From SIG480 sp045595605 (lineage in GTDB: Bacteria; Bacillota; Clostridia; Oscillospirales; JAAYXM01): a stretch of DNA of 11,530 bases. Within the stretch, counting starts at the first letter, position 1. The number at the start of each line of letters is the position of its first letter. A program made the position numbers and the translations under genes. The notes under the pieces were generated by a model. It had not been told where the DNA came from. It made no database searches and was given only the letters and a program-made list of their open reading frames with translations. Positions 1 through 7,719 of the stretch are shown here, piece by piece. Location of the stretch: the NCBI GenBank assembly GCA_045595605.1, contig JAZOAS010000012.1, forward strand, positions 1-11,530, read 5' to 3'.

Positions 1-235
1 CTCCATTCTTTAACAAATTTGCGGTGGTTTTGTCTTATGCTTTTTTAGGTATGGTAGGACGGACCATAAAACGAATCCGTCGAATTGAAAACATTAAACG
101 CCAGCGCGCTCCCCTGCGCGCAAAGCGAATATTATCCATACCATTTTATATCCATCGGGGTGTTATGTCAAGTAAAAAGGTGACCCGCAAAATCATCTTT
201 TCCAAATATTGACTGGCTCAATTGCGCAGTAAATG
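1..235. other. Leader region without a supported gene
   Basis: No convincing coding region is seen. A 62-codon open frame from a GTG at 24 lacks a clear ribosome site and has a basic, non-descript sequence. Visible structure is limited to inverted repeats: GCGCGC at 104-109 and 116-121 around a 6-base loop, GACGGA at 58-63 with TCCGTC at 76-81, and a longer-range pair GGTATGG (48-54) with CCATACC (136-142). Neither hairpin has a T-tract, so these are not clear terminators. An unrecognised structured RNA or the tail of an upstream unit are both possible. Confidence 0.4.
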
Positions 236-264
236 TTGACAAGTTAAGGCGCGGAATATAAAAT
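236..264 (+). promoter_or_regulatory. Probable sigma-A promoter of proS
   Basis: A perfect -35 TTGACA (236-241) is followed after 17 bases by TAAAAT (259-264); TATAAA at 257-262 overlaps it. Transcription would start near 271 and give a leader of about 47 bases before the proS ATG. That leader is too short for a T-box, and no T-box-like structure was seen. Confidence 0.65.
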
Positions 265-317
265 ATATAGGTTATTTCAGATGGGGGAGGGCCCCTCGTC
301 GAAAGGAGAAAATTATT

Positions 318-1754
318 ATGGCTAAAGAAAAGAAGGTTGAACAGATAACCGATATGGAGGTAGACTTTACCAAGTGGTTTACCGATGTATGCACCAAGGC
401 GGAGCTTATCGATTACTCCTCCATTAAGGGTATGTTCATCTACCGTCCCTATGGCTATGCCATTTGGGAAAACATTCAGAAGGAGCTGGACACCCGCTTC
501 AAGGAACTCGGACACGAGAATGTTATGATGCCTATGCTCATCCCCGAGAGCCTTCTGCAGAAGGAAAAGGACCATGTTGAGGGCTTTGCTCCCGAGTGTG
601 CATGGGTAACCTACGGCGGAAGCGAGCCTCTGGAGGAGCGCTACTGCATCCGTCCTACCAGCGAAACTCTTTTCTGCGAGCACTTTAAGAATATAATCCA
701 TTCCCACCGCGATCTGCCCAAGATGTATAATCAGTGGTGCTCTGTTCTGCGTTGGGAAAAGACCAGCCGCCCCTTCCTTCGCCACCGCGAATTCCTCTGG
801 CAGGAGGGTCACACCATCCACGCGACAGCAGAAGAGGCAAAAGAGTTTACCGAAACAATGCTTAATGTCTATGCAGACTTCTGTGAAAACGTTCTCGCAA
901 TGCCCGTTACACGCGGACAGAAGACAGAGAAGGAAAAGTTCAAGGGTGCTGAGGCTACCTATACTATTGAGTGTATGATGCACGACCGCAAGGCTTTGCA
1001 GGCAGGTACATCACACTACTTCGGCGACGGCTTTGCGAAGCAGTTTGAGATTCAGTTTGCCGACAAGACAAACAAGCTCACAAACCCGCACCAGACATCA
1101 TGGGGCGTTTCAACCCGTCTCATCGGCGGTATCATCATGACCCACGGCGACAACAACGGTCTCGTTCTTCCGCCGAAGGTTGCTCCCATCCAGGCAGTTA
1201 TCATCCCGATTGCAGCTCACAAGGGCGGTGTTCTCGAAGCTGCTGATGAGCTTATGAGCAAGCTCGCTTCTGCCGGCATCCGCGTAAAGTGCGACAAGTC
1301 CGACAACTCCGCAGGCTGGAAGTTTGCAGAGTATGAGATGAAGGGCGTTCCCGTCCGCATCGAGCTCGGCCCGCGTGACCTTGAAGCAGGTCAGTGCGTC
1401 CTCGTTTCCCGCGTTACACGCGTGAAGAAGGTTGTCGCTCTCGACAATATTGTAGCGGAAGTCAACGCGATTATGGACGAAATCCATACCGCTCTTTATA
1501 ACCGCGCGCTCAAGAACCGCGAGGAGCATACCTACACAGCACGAAGCCTTGAGGAAATGAAGGAAATCGCAGAGACAAAGGGCGGTTTCGTAAAGACTAT
1601 GTGGTGTGGCGACCTTGAATGTGAACTCAAGGTCAAGGAAGAAGCAGGAATGAGCTCACGATGCATGCCGTTTGCTCAGGAGAAAATCTCCGATGTATGC
1701 CCGATTTGCGGTAAACCTGCAAAGACAATGATTTACTGGGGCGTTGCATATTAA
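318..1754 (+). CDS. proS: Prolyl-tRNA synthetase, archaeal/eukaryotic type
   Basis: Class II aminoacyl-tRNA synthetase that charges tRNA-Pro with proline using ATP in the cytoplasm. The 478-residue length, the absence of the editing insertion between motifs 2 and 3, and the C-terminal zinc domain identify the archaeal/eukaryotic-like (ProS type 3) form. Motif 1 ends around MPMLIP (71-76). Motif 2 covers RWEKTSRPFLRHREF (145-159), and motif 3 is around GVSTRLIGG (263-271). The anticodon-binding domain lies at about 290-400. The C-terminal domain has Cys430, Cys435, Cys461 and Cys464, the zinc-ligand pattern of this family, and ends in an aromatic Tyr as usual. The start is set by AAAGGAG at 302-308, nine bases before the ATG. 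argS follows in the same direction 78 bases later, so the pair may be co-transcribed. Confidence 0.96.
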   Translation: MAKEKKVEQITDMEVDFTKWFTDVCTKAELIDYSSIKGMFIYRPYGYAIWENIQKELDTRFKELGHENVMMPMLIPESLLQKEKDHVEGFAPECAWVTYGGSEPLEERYCIRPTSETLFCEHFKNIIHSHRDLPKMYNQWCSVLRWEKTSRPFLRHREFLWQEGHTIHATAEEAKEFTETMLNVYADFCENVLAMPVTRGQKTEKEKFKGAEATYTIECMMHDRKALQAGTSHYFGDGFAKQFEIQFADKTNKLTNPHQTSWGVSTRLIGGIIMTHGDNNGLVLPPKVAPIQAVIIPIAAHKGGVLEAADELMSKLASAGIRVKCDKSDNSAGWKFAEYEMKGVPVRIELGPRDLEAGQCVLVSRVTRVKKVVALDNIVAEVNAIMDEIHTALYNRALKNREEHTYTARSLEEMKEIAETKGGFVKTMWCGDLECELKVKEEAGMSSRCMPFAQEKISDVCPICGKPAKTMIYWGVAY

Positions 1755-1815
1755 TTTTTTCGAGGCGCATGTCCCCGAAAAAATCTTATTCGAATTTTTC
1801 GCACCAGAAGGTGCG
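1755..1815 (+). promoter_or_regulatory. Nested hairpins between proS and argS
   Basis: TTTTTTCG (1755-1762) pairs with CGAAAAAA (1776-1783), extended by GG/CC across one mismatch. CGAAAAAA could instead pair with the TTTTTCG at about 1795-1801, and CGCACC (1800-1805) forms a 6-bp stem with GGTGCG (1810-1815) around AGAA. No run of T follows either stem, so a classical terminator is not supported. RNA processing, mRNA stability or alternative folding ahead of argS are possible. Confidence 0.3.
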
Positions 1816-1832
1816 AGAGTCAGAGGTGTTTT

Positions 1833-3599
1833 ATGAGTACTTTAAAGAACAGGCTTACGGATATCGTTACCGAAGCTTTTGTAAAAGCAGGTTATGATGC
1901 GTCGCTCGGAGTTGTTACCTTCTCTGACCGCCCCGACCTTGCGCAGTTCCAGTGTAACGGCGCGCTCACCGGCGCAAAGCTTCACAGAAAAGCTCCGATG
2001 ATGATTGCAAACGATGTTTGCGGACTTCTTTCTGAAAACGAAATCTTTAAAAGCGTTTCAGTTGCCCCTCCGGGCTTTATAAACCTCATCCTTTCGGATG
2101 AGTTCATCGCAAAAGAAGCTCGCGCTATGACCGAGAGCGACCGTCTCGCTCTTCCTCTTATGGACGAAAAGACGATTGTTGTTGACTACGGCGGTCCGAA
2201 TGTTGCAAAACCGCTTCATGTCGGTCACCTTCGCGCGGCGATAATCGGCGAGACCTTAAAGCGTCTTGCAAGATTCCTCGGTCACAAGGTAATCGGCGAT
2301 GTCCACCTCGGCGACTGGGGTCTTCAGATGGGTCTCATTATCGCAGAGCTTGAGAGAGTTTCTCCCGACCTTCCCTATTTTGATGCAAACATCACCGACG
2401 GCTACCCCGAAGAGAGCCCCGTCACGATTGACGACCTTTCAAAGCTCTATCCCGAGGCAAGTGCCCGTTCAAAGACTGACGAAGAGTTCCGCGCAAAAGC
2501 GATGCGCGCAACCTTTGATTTGCAGAACGGCAGACCCGGCTATGTAGCGCTCTGGAAGAAATTCCTTGAAGTTTCGGTCTCCGACCTTAAAAAAAGTTAT
2601 GCGCGCCTCGGCGTTGACTTTGATATGTGGCTTGGCGAAAGCGATGCTGACCCGTATGTTCCGGGGCTTTTAAAAACTCTCGACGAGAAAAAGCTTACAT
2701 ATCTCTCTGACGGCGCTCTTATCGCGGATGTCGCTGAGGAAACTGACGACGAGCCCATGCCGCCCGTCATCATCTCAAAGTCGGACGGTTCAGCGCTCTA
2801 TGCGACAACCGACCTTGCGACTATCGTTCAGAGAATGGCTGACTTTAAACCGGATGAGATGTGGTATGTCGTTGACAGCCGTCAGTCGATGCACTTCAAG
2901 CAGGTCTTCCGCCTTGCGAAAAAGGCAGGCCTTGTCAAAGACGAGACGGAGCTTTACCATGTAGGCTTCGGTACAATGAACGGCAGCGACGGCAAGCCCT
3001 ACAAGACCCGCGAGGGTGGCGTTATGAGCCTTTCAGTTCTCATAAAGAGCGCGACTGACGCATCCCGCGAGAGAATTGACGCATCCGAGATTGCAAAAGA
3101 GCTTCCCGAAGAAGAGAAAGCATCAAACGCGGAAAAAATCGGTATCGCGGCGATAAAGTTCGGCGACCTTATAAACCACCGCTCACGCGACTATATCTTC
3201 GACCTCAACCGTTTCCTCTCAACCGAGGGTAAAACGGGGCCGTATCTCCAGTACACGGTTGTCCGAATCTCCTCTCTCCTTGCAAAGGCAGAGGAAAAGG
3301 GCGCAAAGTGCGGAAAGATTCTTCCGCCGACAAGCGACACCGAGCGCGAGCTTCTCATTAAGCTCTTCTCGGTTGGCGATGTTCTTCTCCGCGCATTTGA
3401 CGAAAAAGCGCCGAGCGCAATCTGCGAAGTTATGTTTGACATCGCAGGTCTCTTCAACCGTTTCTATTTTGAAAATAAAATTCTCGCAAACGAAAACGAA
3501 GCGGAACGCGCATCGTGGCTCTCGATTATTTCTCTTGTACGAGATATGCTTCTTACGCTTCTCCACATCTTCTCAACAGAAATCCCGTCAATAATGTAA
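1833..3599 (+). CDS. argS: Arginyl-tRNA synthetase
   Basis: Class I aminoacyl-tRNA synthetase that charges tRNA-Arg; cytoplasmic. The 588 residues are a normal length. The N-terminal tRNA-D-loop recognition domain occupies about residues 1-90 (ending near PPGFINLILS). The catalytic Rossmann core carries the HIGH signature as HVGH (129-132) within PNVAKPLHVGHLR, and DVHLGDWGLQMG follows at 156-167. The KMSKS-like loop is degenerate (GKPYKTREGG, 387-396), as is usual in ArgRS. The DALR anticodon-binding domain lies at about 460-588 and ends EIPSIM. The ribosome site is AGAGGTG at 1822-1828 just before the ATG. It lies downstream of proS in the same direction and ends at a strong terminator, so the two form a small translation unit. 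Confidence 0.97.
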   Translation: MSTLKNRLTDIVTEAFVKAGYDASLGVVTFSDRPDLAQFQCNGALTGAKLHRKAPMMIANDVCGLLSENEIFKSVSVAPPGFINLILSDEFIAKEARAMTESDRLALPLMDEKTIVVDYGGPNVAKPLHVGHLRAAIIGETLKRLARFLGHKVIGDVHLGDWGLQMGLIIAELERVSPDLPYFDANITDGYPEESPVTIDDLSKLYPEASARSKTDEEFRAKAMRATFDLQNGRPGYVALWKKFLEVSVSDLKKSYARLGVDFDMWLGESDADPYVPGLLKTLDEKKLTYLSDGALIADVAEETDDEPMPPVIISKSDGSALYATTDLATIVQRMADFKPDEMWYVVDSRQSMHFKQVFRLAKKAGLVKDETELYHVGFGTMNGSDGKPYKTREGGVMSLSVLIKSATDASRERIDASEIAKELPEEEKASNAEKIGIAAIKFGDLINHRSRDYIFDLNRFLSTEGKTGPYLQYTVVRISSLLAKAEEKGAKCGKILPPTSDTERELLIKLFSVGDVLLRAFDEKAPSAICEVMFDIAGLFNRFYFENKILANENEAERASWLSIISLVRDMLLTLLHIFSTEIPSIM

Positions 3600-3602
3600 T
3601 AT

Positions 3603-3637
3603 AAAGCCAAGGGGAGTTTCTCCCCTTGGCTTTGTTT
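3603..3637 (+). terminator. Intrinsic terminator after argS
   Basis: A 14-bp perfect stem, arms at 3603-3616 and 3620-3633, has a TTT loop and a short T-rich tail (TTTGTTT). It sits four bases after the argS stop and closes the proS-argS unit. Because of the AAA at its left foot it could also work in the other direction. Confidence 0.85.
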
Positions 3638-3662
3638 ACATCTTTTAAAGGAGATTTTAAAA

Positions 3663-5018
3663 ATGGAAAGTACACTTTCTGACAAACGAATGTTTTCTAA
3701 CCGCGACCTTGTGCGTCTCACCATTCCGCTTTTTTTAAGCTCGCTTCTTGCGATTGTCACAAACCTTGTTGACTCGGCAATGGTATCGAGCGCAGGTGAG
3801 GCGGCAGTTTCGGGCGTTTCCCTCGTCGGAAACATCACGCTCATTTTCATTGTGCTTATAACAGCTTCGACAAGCGGTGGCATCGTTATTACCTCGCAGT
3901 TTGTCGGAAAGGGAGACCAAAAGCTTGCAAACGAATCGGCAAAGCAGTTTATCTACCTTGCAACCGCGGCGGGACTTTTCATAAGCATCATCCTCTTTTT
4001 CTTCCGTGAGCCGATTTTAAGACTCGTTTACGGAAGCGTTGACGAAGATGTTTTCAATGCTTGCCTTGACTACCTCTTCTGGCTCTCGCTCGGTTATCCG
4101 TTCTATGCAATAGGCGAAGGCTCGGCATCAATTCTTCGTTCAATTGGAAAGAATACCCTCTCCGTTGTCCTTTTTACTGCAGCAAACCTCCTGAATGTCG
4201 TGGGAAATGCAGTTTTCATCTATGTTTTCGATATGGGTGCGGCAGGTGCAGGTCTTTCTACTACGATAAGCCGCGTTGTCTGGGCGGCAGGAAGCCTCAT
4301 CCTTTTACATAACAAGAACTTAAAGGTTCATTTTGACAAGCTTCTCCACTACAAGCCCGATTGGGCGGTTATCAAGAAAATCGCTATAATCGGTGGCACG
4401 AATGGCATCGGAAATGCGCTTTTCTATGTGGGCAAGCTTCTTATTTCTACTCTTACGGCAACTTTCCTCACTATCGAGATTACGGCGTGGTCCGTTTCAA
4501 ACTCAATCTGCAACTTCGCCTGGACAGGGCTTGGCGCTTTCTCTACCGCGCTCATCCCGATTGCAGGTCAATGTATGGGCGCAGGAAAGCCCGAGCAGGC
4601 AAAATTCTACACCAGACGAATGTCAAACGCGGCATTGGTCGCAATGGTTATCCTCTTCGGACTTACTTTCCTTCTCAGAAATCAGCTCGTTTTAATGTTT
4701 GACCTTCAGAAAGACACCCTTGCTCTTGCGGCTGAGAACGTCGGAATCGGCTCTCTTTGCTCCATTCTCTCGCTCTATGCCTGGGCGTTTACGCCAATCA
4801 ACGGATTCCGTGCGGCAGGTGATGTAAAATACGATCTCTATATTTCGATCATAACAATGTTCGTATTCCGCGTTGGTCTTGCTTTCCTTTTGGGAAGTTA
4901 CTTCGGACTTGGACTGCTCGGTCTATGGATAGGTATGTGGGCAGACTGGTTTGCCCGCGCCGTTTGCAACTTCTTCTACTTCCGCCGCGGCACATGGCTC
5001 AATAAAAAAGTTATTTAA
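3663..5018 (+). CDS. MATE-family efflux transporter (first of a tandem pair)
   Basis: A 451-residue polytopic membrane protein with about 12 hydrophobic segments, the standard size of multidrug and toxic compound extrusion proteins, which expel organic cations or other compounds using Na+ or H+ gradients. Family hallmarks seen are the N-terminal IPLFLSSLLA...LVDSAMVS segment (about 21-42), GQCMGAGKPEQA (302-313) opening the second half, and INGFRAAGDV (379-388) with LWIGMWADW near the C-terminus. The substrate cannot be told from sequence. The start follows AAAGGAGA (3647-3653) with a 9-base spacer. No clear own promoter is seen in the 60 bases after the argS terminator, so expression may depend on read-through or an unrecognised promoter. 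The product ends WLNKKVI, identical to the neighbouring paralogue. Confidence 0.93.
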   Translation: MESTLSDKRMFSNRDLVRLTIPLFLSSLLAIVTNLVDSAMVSSAGEAAVSGVSLVGNITLIFIVLITASTSGGIVITSQFVGKGDQKLANESAKQFIYLATAAGLFISIILFFFREPILRLVYGSVDEDVFNACLDYLFWLSLGYPFYAIGEGSASILRSIGKNTLSVVLFTAANLLNVVGNAVFIYVFDMGAAGAGLSTTISRVVWAAGSLILLHNKNLKVHFDKLLHYKPDWAVIKKIAIIGGTNGIGNALFYVGKLLISTLTATFLTIEITAWSVSNSICNFAWTGLGAFSTALIPIAGQCMGAGKPEQAKFYTRRMSNAALVAMVILFGLTFLLRNQLVLMFDLQKDTLALAAENVGIGSLCSILSLYAWAFTPINGFRAAGDVKYDLYISIITMFVFRVGLAFLLGSYFGLGLLGLWIGMWADWFARAVCNFFYFRRGTWLNKKVI

Positions 5019-5061
5019 AACATTTAATCGTTGTTTTCTCCAGTAACCCTCCGTTTTTGTA

Positions 5062-5089
5062 TTGTGCTTTTCTCGCAGATCTGTATAAT
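5062..5089 (+). promoter_or_regulatory. Probable promoter of second MATE gene
   Basis: TATAAT at 5084-5089, directly preceded by TG, has a -35-like TTGTGC (5062-5067) 16 bases upstream. It lies in the 120-base gap between the two MATE genes, which otherwise holds nothing recognisable, and suggests the second copy can be expressed separately. Confidence 0.5.
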
Positions 5090-5138
5090 TTAAGAAGGAA
5101 GCAGACATAAAGGCAATTCGTTTTCACGAGGTAATTTT

Positions 5139-6497
5139 ATGGATAACACACTCAACAAAAGACCACTTATGTTTTCTAACCGCGCGCTCGTCACCCTCGC
5201 AGTTCCTATCGCAATTGAATCGCTCCTGTCCATTATGGCAGGTCTTGTTGACTCGGCGATGGTTTCCTCTTGCGGTGAGGCGGCGGTCAGCGCGGTTTCG
5301 CTTATCGACTCGATAAGCCTTCTTCTTATAGGCTTTTTCTCCGCTCTGAGCTATGGCGGAACGGTTATTGTTTCGCAGTATATCGGAAATGGCAACAAGG
5401 CGGCGGCAAAAGAAGCCTCGAAGCAGGTTCTTTACGCCGTTACCTTCGTCTCTCTTTTCGTATCGGTGCTTGTTCTTCCGTTTGTTTCTCAGATTATAAA
5501 CTGGATTTATCCAAACCTTGACACGGCTGTTTTCGAATATTCAAAAGACTACTTTTTCATAATCGTAATAGGCTATGTCCCCGCTTCAATCGGTATCGCC
5601 TGCTCTTCTCTTCTCCGCGCGCAGGGAAAGAGCCGCACGGCGTTTTTCCACGGAACGATTGTCAATATGCTCAATGTTGTCGGTAATGCTTTCTTCATCT
5701 ATGTTTGTGATATGGAGGTTGCAGGCGCGGCGCTTTCGACTACGCTTATTCGATTCCTTTACGGCGCACTCGGAATTATTTTTCTCAAAAACAAGTCGCT
5801 TGAAGTTCCGCTTGAAAAGCTCCTTCACTACCGCCCCGATTTCAGTCTTCTCAAAAAGATTTTCCTCATTGGCGGGACGAATGGCATTGAAACCTCGCTT
5901 TTCTATGTAGGAAAGCTCGTTCTCTCAAGCCTCATCGCTTCTTTCGGAACTATCGCGACCGCGGCGTATGCCGTTTCGTTTAATATCTTCAATATCGCCG
6001 CAAACTGCATCTGCTCTCTCGGAACAACGCTTCTTACCGTTGTCGGGCAGTGCATCGGCGCAGACGAAAAAGAGCAGGCTCGCTATTATACGAAGAAGCT
6101 TACGCTTGTCGGCTCGATTATGGTTCTCGTTTTCTACGGCACAATCTTCCTTTTGAAAAATAAACTTGTTCTTCTTTTCGGCTTCAGCGAAGAGGCTCTT
6201 CGCGAGTCGGCGTACTACACAGGCGTCGCGGCTCTCGTTTCGATTTTCTCCATTTATTCCTACGCCTTTATTCCTATGAGCTCTTTCCGTGCGGCAGGCG
6301 ATGTAAAATTCCCGCTTGTTTTATCGCTCTCTTCGATGTTCGTCTTCCGGCTCGGGCTTGCGTTCTTGCTCGCGAAGGTTTTCCACCTCGGACTTATGTC
6401 CGTCTGGATCGGTATGTGGGCTGACTGGATCTTTCGCGCAATTCTTAACATCTTCCGCGTCAGAGGCGATAAGTGGCTCAATAAAAAAGTTATTTAA
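5139..6497 (+). CDS. MATE-family efflux transporter (second of a tandem pair)
   Basis: A 452-residue integral membrane protein, clearly a paralogue of the preceding gene: MFSNRALV, VDSAMVSSCGEAAVSAVSL, GQCIGAD, SSFRAAGDVKF and LMSVWIGMWADW align with the first copy almost end to end. The family is multidrug/toxin cation antiport with about 12 membrane segments; the substrate is unknown. The two proteins are diverged through most of their length, but the last 26 bases around the stop (4995-5020 and 6474-6499) are identical, fitting an old tandem duplication. The ribosome site is GAGGT at 5128-5132, six bases before the ATG. A strong terminator follows. Confidence 0.93.
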   Translation: MDNTLNKRPLMFSNRALVTLAVPIAIESLLSIMAGLVDSAMVSSCGEAAVSAVSLIDSISLLLIGFFSALSYGGTVIVSQYIGNGNKAAAKEASKQVLYAVTFVSLFVSVLVLPFVSQIINWIYPNLDTAVFEYSKDYFFIIVIGYVPASIGIACSSLLRAQGKSRTAFFHGTIVNMLNVVGNAFFIYVCDMEVAGAALSTTLIRFLYGALGIIFLKNKSLEVPLEKLLHYRPDFSLLKKIFLIGGTNGIETSLFYVGKLVLSSLIASFGTIATAAYAVSFNIFNIAANCICSLGTTLLTVVGQCIGADEKEQARYYTKKLTLVGSIMVLVFYGTIFLLKNKLVLLFGFSEEALRESAYYTGVAALVSIFSIYSYAFIPMSSFRAAGDVKFPLVLSLSSMFVFRLGLAFLLAKVFHLGLMSVWIGMWADWIFRAILNIFRVRGDKWLNKKVI

Positions 6498-6517
6498 AAA
6501 TTTTGGAATCCATACTT

Positions 6518-6553
6518 TGCAACGCCCGAAGTTTTCGGGCGTTGCAGTTTTTT
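6518..6553 (+). terminator. Intrinsic terminator after the MATE pair
   Basis: A perfect 13-bp GC-rich stem (TGCAACGCCCGAA at 6518-6530, its complement at 6534-6546) with loop GTT is followed by GTTTTTT. It ends the transporter unit. It also rules out the long in-frame upstream extension of the next open frame (from 6503) as coding. Confidence 0.92.
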
Positions 6554-6589
6554 ACAAGGAAGTCGTCACTTTTCTTACCGCTTGTGGCA

Positions 6590-6619
6590 AAATATCCACT
6601 TCGCCATTTACGCATATTA
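6590..6619 (+). promoter_or_regulatory. Possible forespore (sigma-G/F-like) promoter of spoIVB
   Basis: CATATTA at 6613-6619 matches the sigma-G -10 pattern CATNNTA. AAATA at 6590-6594, 18 bases upstream, matches three of the four fixed bases of the GNATR -35 pattern. Bacillus spoIVB is forespore-transcribed, so this is expected by function. The match is short, and the implied start lies very close to the ribosome site, so this is tentative. Confidence 0.3.
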
Positions 6620-6649
6620 AAAGAGAAAGGAGGCGAAGCTTTAATCGTG

Positions 6650-7651
6650 ATGAAAATTTTAAAAAATTCATCTAAATTTTTTGTCGCAATTATAATTACC
6701 TTTTCATTTATAATTTCGGCAAGCGCCGCCCGTGAGCTTGTCCCTCTCGGCAAGGCGGCAGGAATCAAGATTTCTTCAAAAGGCGCGGTCGTCGTCGGTT
6801 TTTCTGAGGATATGGCTGAAAACCCAGCAAAGACAAGCGGTATAAAGGTCGGCGACATCATAACAAAGGCGGGGAATGTTGCGATTTTTTCAAATTCGGA
6901 CCTTGTGAAGGCCGTATCTGAAAGTCGCGGAAACCCTGTCACTATTGAGTATATCCGAAACGAAAAAACTAATACGCTTTCCGTAACTCCGAAAGCTAAT
7001 GATGACGGCAATTTCGCAATCGGCGTTTTTGTTTGCGACTCTATTGCCGGAATCGGAACGCTCACCTACCTCGACCCGTTAAACGGAACTTATGGCGCGC
7101 TCGGTCACGGAATAAGCGACAGTAAGACAAATGTAATCGTTCCTCTTCTTGACGGCGAGCTTCTTCCGTCAACCGTGCAGAGCGTAAAGCACGGGCGCCC
7201 CGGCGAGCCGGGTGAGCTTGTCGGAAGCTTTGACGCGTCAAAAAAAATTGCAACGATAGAAAAAAACAATGAGGCAGGTATCTTTGGCAAAGTAACGGAT
7301 AAAAATATCATAAACACAAAAGCACCTCTCCCGACAGCTGAGAAAAACGAAATTCATCGAGGCAAAGCTACCATTCTCTCAAACATTGAAGGAAATGAGG
7401 TTAAAGAATACGACATCGAGATAACGGCGATTTATTTTGCCGGCGAAAAAACAAAAAATATGCTCATCCGCGCAACCGACCCCGAGCTTCTTGAAAAAAC
7501 AGGCGGTATCGTCTGCGGAATGAGTGGCAGTCCCATTATCCAAAACGGTAAGCTTATAGGTGCAGTTACGCACGTACTCGTAAATGATCCAACAAGGGGT
7601 TACGGGATATTTATAGAGAATATGCTGGCAGAAGCAGAGAAAATGAAATAA
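6650..7651 (+). CDS. spoIVB: SpoIVB-type sporulation serine peptidase (S55); 3' end probably supplied by an inserted cassette
   Basis: SpoIVB is secreted from the forespore into the space between the two spore membranes and triggers pro-sigma-K processing in the mother cell. With the ATG at 6650 the protein has 333 residues, shorter than the roughly 426 of Bacillus SpoIVB. AAAGGAGG lies at 6626-6633; an in-frame GTG at 6647 is the alternative start, and both spacings are long. Residues about 9-27 are a hydrophobic signal/anchor, about 28-115 a PDZ domain (GIKVGDIITK), and the rest the S55 peptidase domain. The likely triad is His153 in GALGHGI, Asp277 in RATDPELL and Ser292 in GMSGSPI; the 15-residue Asp-Ser spacing is that of the Bacillus enzyme. 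From about the Ser codon (7523) onward codons become more AT-ended, and a divergent second copy of this same 3' portion lies at 11421-11530. The last 43 codons are therefore inferred to be cassette-derived. Confidence 0.93.
   Translation: MKILKNSSKFFVAIIITFSFIISASAARELVPLGKAAGIKISSKGAVVVGFSEDMAENPAKTSGIKVGDIITKAGNVAIFSNSDLVKAVSESRGNPVTIEYIRNEKTNTLSVTPKANDDGNFAIGVFVCDSIAGIGTLTYLDPLNGTYGALGHGISDSKTNVIVPLLDGELLPSTVQSVKHGRPGEPGELVGSFDASKKIATIEKNNEAGIFGKVTDKNIINTKAPLPTAEKNEIHRGKATILSNIEGNEVKEYDIEITAIYFAGEKTKNMLIRATDPELLEKTGGIVCGMSGSPIIQNGKLIGAVTHVLVNDPTRGYGIFIENMLAEAEKMK
7520..7629 (+). repeat. Left copy of the spoIVB 3' segment (in-frame, in use)
   Basis: This stretch encodes MSGSPIIQNGKLIGAV and onward, and aligns without gaps to 11421-11530. 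Hand comparison gives about 32 differences in 110 bases (about 71% identity), mostly at third codon positions, and about 30 of 36 residues identical. The two copies are therefore homologous alleles of different origin, not a recent duplication. Confidence 0.85.
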
Positions 7652-7678
7652 ATCAGCAAAGTTGTTATAGTATAAAAG

Positions 7679-7712
7679 CCTCCGTTCTGATATAATAAAA
7701 TCAGAACGGAGG
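7679..7712 (+). promoter_or_regulatory. Hairpin containing both a promoter -10 box and the ribosome site of the next gene
   Basis: A perfect 13-bp stem is formed by CCTCCGTTCTGAT (7679-7691) and its complement (7700-7712) with an 8-base loop. The right arm contains the GGAGG ribosome site (7708-7712), seven bases before the regulator's ATG. The left arm and loop contain TGATATAAT (7688-7696), an extended -10 promoter box; a -35 is not evident. Transcripts coming through from spoIVB would hide the ribosome site in the stem, whereas a transcript starting near 7703 would lack the left arm and be translated. The short TCTTT after the stem means it may also act as a weak spoIVB terminator. Confidence 0.6.
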
Positions 7713-7719
7713 TCTTTGT

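Noticed and set aside
24..212. 62-codon open frame upstream of proS
   Set aside because: GTG start, no clear ribosome site, no recognisable protein character, and its 3' end runs into the proS promoter area.
212..317. T-box riboswitch ahead of proS
   Set aside because: With a start near 271 the leader is only about 47 bases, and no T-box sequence or specifier/antiterminator structure is seen.
168..983. 271-codon open frame on the lower strand across the proS start
   Set aside because: It lies antisense to a certain gene, its sequence looks like a mirror of proS codons, and it has no ribosome site or promoter support.
4361..4702. Out-of-frame open frames inside the MATE and argS genes
   Set aside because: They overlap well-supported genes, are rich in Arg/Ser as expected of frame shadows, and have no start signals.
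6503..6646. N-terminal extension of the spoIVB reading frame
   Set aside because: It overlaps a strong terminator hairpin and T-tract; the AAAGGAGG and the signal/anchor segment mark the start at 6647-6650.
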